The position numbers and the translations under genes are program-made. Under the pieces are notes generated by a model. The model worked only from the letters and a program-made list of their open reading frames with translations. It ran no database searches and was not told where the DNA came from. A DNA stretch of 64,000 nt from Anaerotignum sp. MSJ-24 (GTDB lineage: Bacteria; Bacillota; Clostridia; Lachnospirales; Anaerotignaceae): the NCBI RefSeq assembly GCF_018918145.1, contig NZ_JAHLPX010000009.1, positions 1 to 64,000 of the forward strand, given 5' to 3'. This document shows, piece by piece, positions 59,172 through 64,000 of the stretch (the stretch's first letter is position 1; each line of letters starts with the position of its first letter).

Positions 59172-60539
59172 ATGGAAAATAAAGAATTTCTCGGCACGGA
59201 AAAGGTCAGTAAACTTTTTGTTAAGCTTGCTGTACCGACAATAGTTGCACAGCTTGTCAATTTACTTTACAATATGGTTGACAGGATATATATTGGTCAT
59301 ATGAAGGATATAGGCTCGCTTGCACTTACGGGCGTAGGAGTTTGTATGCCTGTTATTATGATAATATCTGCCTTTGCCTGTCTTATCGGTATGGGCGGAG
59401 CACCGCAGGTATCAATAAGCCTCGGTAAGGGTGAGCATGAAAGGGCAGAAAGAATTATGAACTGCTGTTTTATGTTTCTTATATTGATAAGCGTTATATT
59501 AACTGTGTTTTTGAGAATATTCGGTGATAGACTTCTTCTCCTTTTCGGAGCAAGTGAAAACACAATTCCTTATGCTTCGGCATATATGAATATTTATGTT
59601 CTCGGAACGCTGTTTGTCCAGCTTTCGCTCGGCATGAATATGTTTATAACCTGTCAGGGCTTTACGAAAATAAGTATGCTTTCGGTCATAATCGGTGCGG
59701 TTATGAACATAATACTTGATCCTATATTCATTTTCGGACTTGATATGGGCGTGCGTGGAGCGGCAATGGCAACCATAGTTTCACAGGCGGTTTCCGCTGT
59801 GTGGATAATAAGATTTTTGTTTGGCAAAAAGACAGGAATTAAGCTCCAAAAACGATTTTTTAAATTCGACTTTAAGCTTATACTTCCGTGTATGGCATTG
59901 GGTGTTTCGCCATTTATTATGCAGTCAACGGAAAGTATACTTAATATATGTTTTAATTCATCACTGCTTAAATACGGCGGAGATATTGCGGTCGGAGCAA
60001 TGACGATACTGTCAACGCTTATGCAGTTTTCGCTTCTTCCGCTTCAGGGAATGAGCCAAGGAGCACAGCCGATAACAAGCTATAACCTTGGTGCCGGAAA
60101 ACCGGAAAGAGTTAAACAGTCGGTTATGCTGCTGCTTAAGGTGTGCTTTGCGTATTCAATGCTTTTCTGGATAACGCTTATGCTGTTTCCGACATTTTAT
60201 GTAAAGCTCTTTAACTCAAATACGGAGCTTGTTACCTATACTCAGTGGGCAATGCGTATTTATTTTGCGGTACTCGGAATATTCGGTGTGCAGATTGCCT
60301 GCCAGCAGTCATTTATTGCTCTCGGCAATGCAAAATCATCTGTGTTCCTTGCACTTTTGAGAAAGGTAATACTTCTGATTCCGCTGATTTATATATTACC
60401 GCATTTTCTTGAAAATAAAGCCTTTGCGGTGTATCTTGCCGAGCCGGTAGCAGATATTATTGCGGTTTCAACAACGTCTGTGATGTTTTATAAATATTTT
60501 AAAAAGGTTCTTAACAATATGCAGAAGAAAAACAACTGA
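59172..60539 (+). CDS. MATE family efflux transporter
   Basis: 455 residues, 12 helices in two MATE repeats: KLFVKLAVPTIVAQLVNLLYNMVDRIYIGH and SALTGVGVCMP-like start, GMGGAPQVSISLGKGEHERA, and in the second half LLPLQGMSQGAQPITSYNLGAGKPERVKQS. It exports cationic compounds or other drugs using Na+ or H+. GGAGG precedes the ATG. A TetR gene follows after 20 bases, so the pump is probably autoregulated through its own operon. Confidence 0.95.
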   Translation: MENKEFLGTEKVSKLFVKLAVPTIVAQLVNLLYNMVDRIYIGHMKDIGSLALTGVGVCMPVIMIISAFACLIGMGGAPQVSISLGKGEHERAERIMNCCFMFLILISVILTVFLRIFGDRLLLLFGASENTIPYASAYMNIYVLGTLFVQLSLGMNMFITCQGFTKISMLSVIIGAVMNIILDPIFIFGLDMGVRGAAMATIVSQAVSAVWIIRFLFGKKTGIKLQKRFFKFDFKLILPCMALGVSPFIMQSTESILNICFNSSLLKYGGDIAVGAMTILSTLMQFSLLPLQGMSQGAQPITSYNLGAGKPERVKQSVMLLLKVCFAYSMLFWITLMLFPTFYVKLFNSNTELVTYTQWAMRIYFAVLGIFGVQIACQQSFIALGNAKSSVFLALLRKVILLIPLIYILPHFLENKAFAVYLAEPVADIIAVSTTSVMFYKYFKKVLNNMQKKNN

Positions 60540-60559
60540 TTTTAACAGGGGGAGTTGTT

Positions 60560-61144
60560 ATGGGGCAGCCGTTTGGAACAATGGATACAAGAACAAGACT
60601 TATTTTATACGGACTCAGGTATATGGCGGAAAATGGAACGGATAATATTTCGCTAAGAAAAATTGCTGCCGAATGCGGAGTGTCATGTGCCGCACCGTAT
60701 AAGCATTTTGAGGATAAGGACGATTTTATTGCCGCAATAATACAGTATGTGGCAGATAAATGGACGGAAATTGCCAACGGAATAATAAATGAATATCCCG
60801 ATGATATGCGTAAACAGCTTGTGGAGATAAGCATGGCGTATATAGACTTTCTTGTAAAATATCCTTATTTCCGTTCTGTTATAATGGCCGGATTTGAAAG
60901 AAAAAACGATGAAATAGAGGCTCAGAAGAAGATCAGTCCTGTATCAAGCGGTATTATAAAAGAATATATCAAGAAGTATAACATAGACGAAAAAACATGT
61001 ATGGAGAGAATGTTCTTGATACGTTCAATGATATATGGAGCGGCTCTTATGATAGATAACGGACAGCTTGAATATAATGATGCTGTAAAAGAAATGATAA
61101 GAAATCTGCTCGACAAGGCGGTTTCAATGGAGATTTGTGATTGA
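60560..61144 (+). CDS. TetR/AcrR family regulator
   Basis: 194 residues. N-terminal HTH: TRTRLILYGLRYMAENGTDN, ISLRKIAAECGVSCAAPYKHFEDKDDFIAAI, a clear TetR pattern. The C-terminal helical domain (YIDFLVKYPYFRSVIMAGFE) binds an unknown ligand. It follows the MATE pump gene and most likely represses it. The next ORF starts within its downstream site (20 bases). Confidence 0.93.
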   Translation: MGQPFGTMDTRTRLILYGLRYMAENGTDNISLRKIAAECGVSCAAPYKHFEDKDDFIAAIIQYVADKWTEIANGIINEYPDDMRKQLVEISMAYIDFLVKYPYFRSVIMAGFERKNDEIEAQKKISPVSSGIIKEYIKKYNIDEKTCMERMFLIRSMIYGAALMIDNGQLEYNDAVKEMIRNLLDKAVSMEICD

Positions 61145-61164
61145 GTTGCGAAAGGAGATCTGCT

Positions 61165-61644
61165 ATGCGTAATAATTCACCGAATAATAGGAAAAATGGG
61201 ATATACATAATTATTGCATGTGTACTTTTGTGGAACGGAATTCCGATGCTGATAAGTGCAATCACCTTCCTAAACAGAGAATATATGAATTCCGGTATTT
61301 CGCTTGGTATGCTTGGTATATCCGTTATCTTAGTATTGACAGGAATCAGATGTATATTCAAGGCAAAGAACAATTCGAGAGAGTCAAAACAAGAACGTTT
61401 TGATTACAATACAAATACTAAAAAATCAAATATAAACAATACAAAGCAGTTTAAGACAAAAAGCTTCAGCACAAAGCCTTTTGAAACAAGATATAAAAGT
61501 CCGGCTAAGACAACAAAGAGAAAATATTCGGAAGGGGATAATTTCTTTGAGCTTGAGTCTAAGTACGAAAAAAGCTGGATTGACAAAGAACGAGAGGCAG
61601 AAAACAAGAGAATTGCAAGACAGAAATCAACGGGTGAGTTCTGA
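61165..61644 (+). CDS. two-helix membrane protein with basic cytoplasmic tail
   Basis: 159 residues from ATG 61165 (AAAGGAG upstream). Two helices (GIYIIIACVLLWNGIPMLIS and GISLGMLGISVILVLTGIRC), then a Lys/Asn/Ser/Thr-rich tail (~75-125) with repeated KxFxTK units (KQFKTKSFSTKPFETRYK) and a charged helix at the end. Family not recognised. It is in line with TetR and rarA, gaps 20 and 28 bases. Confidence 0.75.
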   Translation: MRNNSPNNRKNGIYIIIACVLLWNGIPMLISAITFLNREYMNSGISLGMLGISVILVLTGIRCIFKAKNNSRESKQERFDYNTNTKKSNINNTKQFKTKSFSTKPFETRYKSPAKTTKRKYSEGDNFFELESKYEKSWIDKEREAENKRIARQKSTGEF

Positions 61645-61672
61645 TGTTCATTGATTTAAAGAGGATTTTAAG

Positions 61673-62992
61673 ATGGATTTATTTGAATATAATATGTCAC
61701 AGCAGTTCAATACAAAGGCTCCGCTTGCAGCAAGAATGCGACCGGAAAGTCTTGAGGACTATGTCGGACAGGAGCATATAATAGGCAAAGGGAAAATGCT
61801 CTATAACGTAATAAAAGCGGACAGGCTTGGCTCGATAATACTTTACGGGCCTCCCGGAACGGGCAAAACAACGCTTGCAAAGGTGATAGCAAACAGCACA
61901 AAGCGTAAGTTTGTACAGCTCAATGCGACAACTTCGGGAATAAAGGATATAAAGGAAACTGTGCAGAAGGCTAAAGAAAATGCCGGAATGTATAATGTCG
62001 GCACAATATTGTTTATCGACGAAATTCATAGATTTAATAAAGCACAGCAGGATGCACTTCTTCCGCATGTGGAAAACGGAACGGTCACGCTGATAGGAGC
62101 TACAACGGAAAATCCTTATTTTGAGGTAAACAGGGCTTTGGTTTCACGTTCCTATGTATTTGAGCTTAAGCCGCTTACACAGGAGAATATAAAGGAGCTT
62201 ATACTTCGTGCAATAACCGATAAGGAAAAGGGCTTCGGAAATATGAATATAAATATTTCAGATGAAGCAGTGAAGTTTATTGCGGATATATCAAACGGAG
62301 ATGCGAGAAGAGCATTGAACGCAGTTGAGCTTGCGGTTCTGTCGTCTGAGGAGGACGAAAACGGAGCAATAAATATAAACATAGATATGGCGCAGGAATG
62401 TATACAGCAGAGAGCGCTTAATTACGATAAGGACGGAGATAATCATTATGATACTATTTCCGCTTTCATAAAGAGCATGAGAGGCTCGGATCCCGATGCT
62501 GCATTATACTACCTTGCAAAAATGCTTTATGCCGGAGAAGATATTAAGTTCATTGCAAGACGAATTGTTATCTGTGCATCGGAGGACGTTGGCAATGCCG
62601 ATCCGCATGCTTTGCAGGTGGCTGTTTCGGCGGCAGAGGCAGTAAATATGATAGGTATGCCGGAAAGCCGGATAATATTGGCACAGGCCGTAACCTATGT
62701 TGCCTGTGCTCCGAAGAGCAATGCCTCATATATGGGCATTGATGCGGCTTTAAATGATGTTAAAAATATAACCGTAAAGGGCGTTCCTGCACATTTGAGA
62801 GATTCGCATTACAGCGGAGCGGCAAAGCTTGAGCATGGAGTAGGCTATAAATATGCACATGATTATCCGGGACATTATGTTAAACAGCAGTATCTTCCCG
62901 ATGAGCTTGTCGGAAAGATATATTATCAGCCGACAGAAAACGGCATAGAAAAGAAAATAAGCGAATCATTGAGAAGGCTCAGAGGAAAATAA
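61673..62992 (+). CDS. rarA: replication-associated recombination protein A (MgsA/RarA)
   Basis: 439 residues. AAA+ clamp-loader-like ATPase: PLAARMRPESLEDYVGQEHI at the N-terminus, Walker A GPPGTGKTT (59-67), Walker B FIDEIHRFNKAQQDALLP, sensor 1 IGATTENPYF and NGDARRALNAVE; the C-terminal tetramerisation part has FIKSMRGSDPDAALYYLAKM, ASEDVGNADP and HYSGAAKLEHG. It acts at stalled replication forks. An RsmH paralogue follows after 10 bases. Confidence 0.97.
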   Translation: MDLFEYNMSQQFNTKAPLAARMRPESLEDYVGQEHIIGKGKMLYNVIKADRLGSIILYGPPGTGKTTLAKVIANSTKRKFVQLNATTSGIKDIKETVQKAKENAGMYNVGTILFIDEIHRFNKAQQDALLPHVENGTVTLIGATTENPYFEVNRALVSRSYVFELKPLTQENIKELILRAITDKEKGFGNMNINISDEAVKFIADISNGDARRALNAVELAVLSSEEDENGAININIDMAQECIQQRALNYDKDGDNHYDTISAFIKSMRGSDPDAALYYLAKMLYAGEDIKFIARRIVICASEDVGNADPHALQVAVSAAEAVNMIGMPESRIILAQAVTYVACAPKSNASYMGIDAALNDVKNITVKGVPAHLRDSHYSGAAKLEHGVGYKYAHDYPGHYVKQQYLPDELVGKIYYQPTENGIEKKISESLRRLRGK

Positions 62993-63002
62993 CGGAGGAA
63001 AT

Positions 63003-64000
63003 ATGGAAAATAATCAGAATAACGGACAGCCTGTTCATAAAAGGCGTGTAAGATACAGCGGAACTCACCCAAAGAAATTTGAGGAGAAATATAAAGAGCT
63101 TAATCCGGAAAAATATGCCGATACGATAGAAAAGGTAATAAGCAAGGGCAGTACACCGGCAGGTATGCACATATCCATTATGGTTAAGGAAATACTTGAT
63201 TTTTTGGAGATAAAGCCGGGACAGCATGGATTGGACGCAACTCTCGGATATGGCGGACATACTGAACAGATGCTGAAATGCCTGAACGGAGAAGGACATA
63301 TATACGGACTGGACGTTGATCCGATAGAGATAGTCAAAACCGAAAGCCGTCTTAGAAAGCTCGGCTATGATGAAAGCATATTGACTGTATGTCCGGTAAA
63401 TTTTGCAGACATAGATAAGGTTTCGGAAAAATACGGTAAGTTTGATTTTGTTCTTGCCGATCTGGGCGTATCGTCCATGCAGATAGATAATCCGGAAAGA
63501 GGCTTTTCTTATAAAGCAGACGGGCCGTTAGATTTAAGATTAAATCCCAATAAGGGTGTTTCTGCGGCAGAAAGACTTAAGGAGATAACAAAGGACGAGT
63601 TTGAAGGAATGCTTGTCGAAAATTCAGATGAGCCTTATGCGGCAGAAATAGCAAGGGCAGTTTTTTCAAAAATGAAAAAAGGCGGAAGGATAGAAACAAC
63701 ATCGGATTTAAGACAGATAATTGAAGATACGCTTGAATTTGTTCCAAAGGCAGAGCGTAAAGAGGCTGTTAAAAAATCTTGTATGAGAGTTTTTCAGGCA
63801 TTGAGAATAGATGTAAACAGCGAATTTGAGGTGCTTGAGCAGTTTATGGAAAAGCTTCCGTATGTTATGAACAGCGGCGGAAGAATAGCTGTGCTTACAT
63901 TCCATTCCGGTGAGGACAGACTGGTTAAAAAAGCCTTTAAACGAATGAAAAAAGAAGGTCTGTATTTGGATATATCCGAGGACGTAATTAGACCGAGTGC
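63003..64000 (+). CDS. RsmH-family 16S rRNA methyltransferase paralogue (cut by window end)
   Basis: At least 332 residues; the frame leaves the window. GGAGG precedes ATG 63003. SAM-binding blocks: GLDATLGYGGHTEQMLKCL, YGLDVDPIEI, FDFVLADLGVSSMQID, then GPLDLRLNPNKGVSAAERL, and AVLTFHSGEDRLVKKAFK. These are the RsmH (MraW) motifs for N4-methylation of C1402. It has an N-terminal extension of about 50 residues (RRVRYSGTHPKKFEEKYKEL) before the usual HISIMVKEIL start, and it sits beside rarA, not in the dcw cluster. It is therefore probably the clostridial second copy rather than the housekeeping rsmH. Confidence 0.85.
   Translation, partial: MENNQNNGQPVHKRRVRYSGTHPKKFEEKYKELNPEKYADTIEKVISKGSTPAGMHISIMVKEILDFLEIKPGQHGLDATLGYGGHTEQMLKCLNGEGHIYGLDVDPIEIVKTESRLRKLGYDESILTVCPVNFADIDKVSEKYGKFDFVLADLGVSSMQIDNPERGFSYKADGPLDLRLNPNKGVSAAERLKEITKDEFEGMLVENSDEPYAAEIARAVFSKMKKGGRIETTSDLRQIIEDTLEFVPKAERKEAVKKSCMRVFQALRIDVNSEFEVLEQFMEKLPYVMNSGGRIAVLTFHSGEDRLVKKAFKRMKKEGLYLDISEDVIRPS

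Overview
The window reads as chromosome of a low-GC, Gram-positive, probably spore-forming anaerobe of the class Clostridia (Lachnospirales-like). Supporting signs: strong GGAGG ribosome sites, AT-rich spacers, a T-box leader, tmRNA next to smpB, sortase/LPXTG-type surface proteins, a divisome set with ZapA and FtsZ, a one-chain pyruvate carboxylase, a cysteine-rich coat-like protein, and no rRNA or tRNA genes. The organism call is an inference from gene content, not from a marker search.

Layout. (1) 1-3590: an accessory island on the + strand. It opens with a structured left end resembling the right end of an IS200/IS605 element. Then come an excisionase-like HTH protein, an SRA-domain protein with a PcrA/UvrD-type C-terminal Tudor domain, a MutT-like Nudix hydrolase, a small gene broken by two in-frame TAA codons, a PD-(D/E)XK nuclease-like protein and a zinc-finger HNH-like protein with a damaged start. 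This is the best candidate for an undescribed (modified-DNA sensing/defence) system, partly decayed. (2) 3593-9577: a 5'-nucleotidase without a signal peptide, a short leader ORF plus strong terminator, and a thioester-domain surface adhesin coupled to its own class B sortase. (3) 9687-12438 (- strand): YjbR, TraX, a GNAT acetyltransferase, ssrA and smpB. (4) 12623-19248: ABC-F ATPase, FMN-dependent hydroxyacid oxidase, M23 murein hydrolase, def-fmt and a YugP-like Zn peptidase. (5) 19636-27423: a GntR-controlled ABC operon, a stalk-domain protein, BrnQ, a DUF6323/DUF6179-like pair, a TRIC channel and an EamA transporter. (6) 27668-35017: a flavin reductase, then two mirror-image PF04392-type ABC importers around a cupin. 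One importer sits behind a T-box with a UGG (Trp) specifier; the other has a plain promoter with a palindromic operator. (7) 35397-46219: a racemase-like protein, a redox lipoprotein that has lost its CxxC, a two-component system, pyruvate carboxylase and an SLH/CAP protein. (8) 46289-64000: a Cys-rich coat-like protein, then divisome and envelope genes (ftsQ/divIB, ftsZ, zapA, U32 peptidase, FtsW/RodA, class B PBP), Nudix, VTT, MATE-TetR, rarA and an RsmH paralogue cut by the window end.

Family names come from recognising motifs in the translations; no database search was run. A dispersed family of modular palindromic repeats fills the spacers near 19.3, 27.55, 35.1 and 43.8 kb. Most operons end in clear hairpin-plus-T-run terminators.
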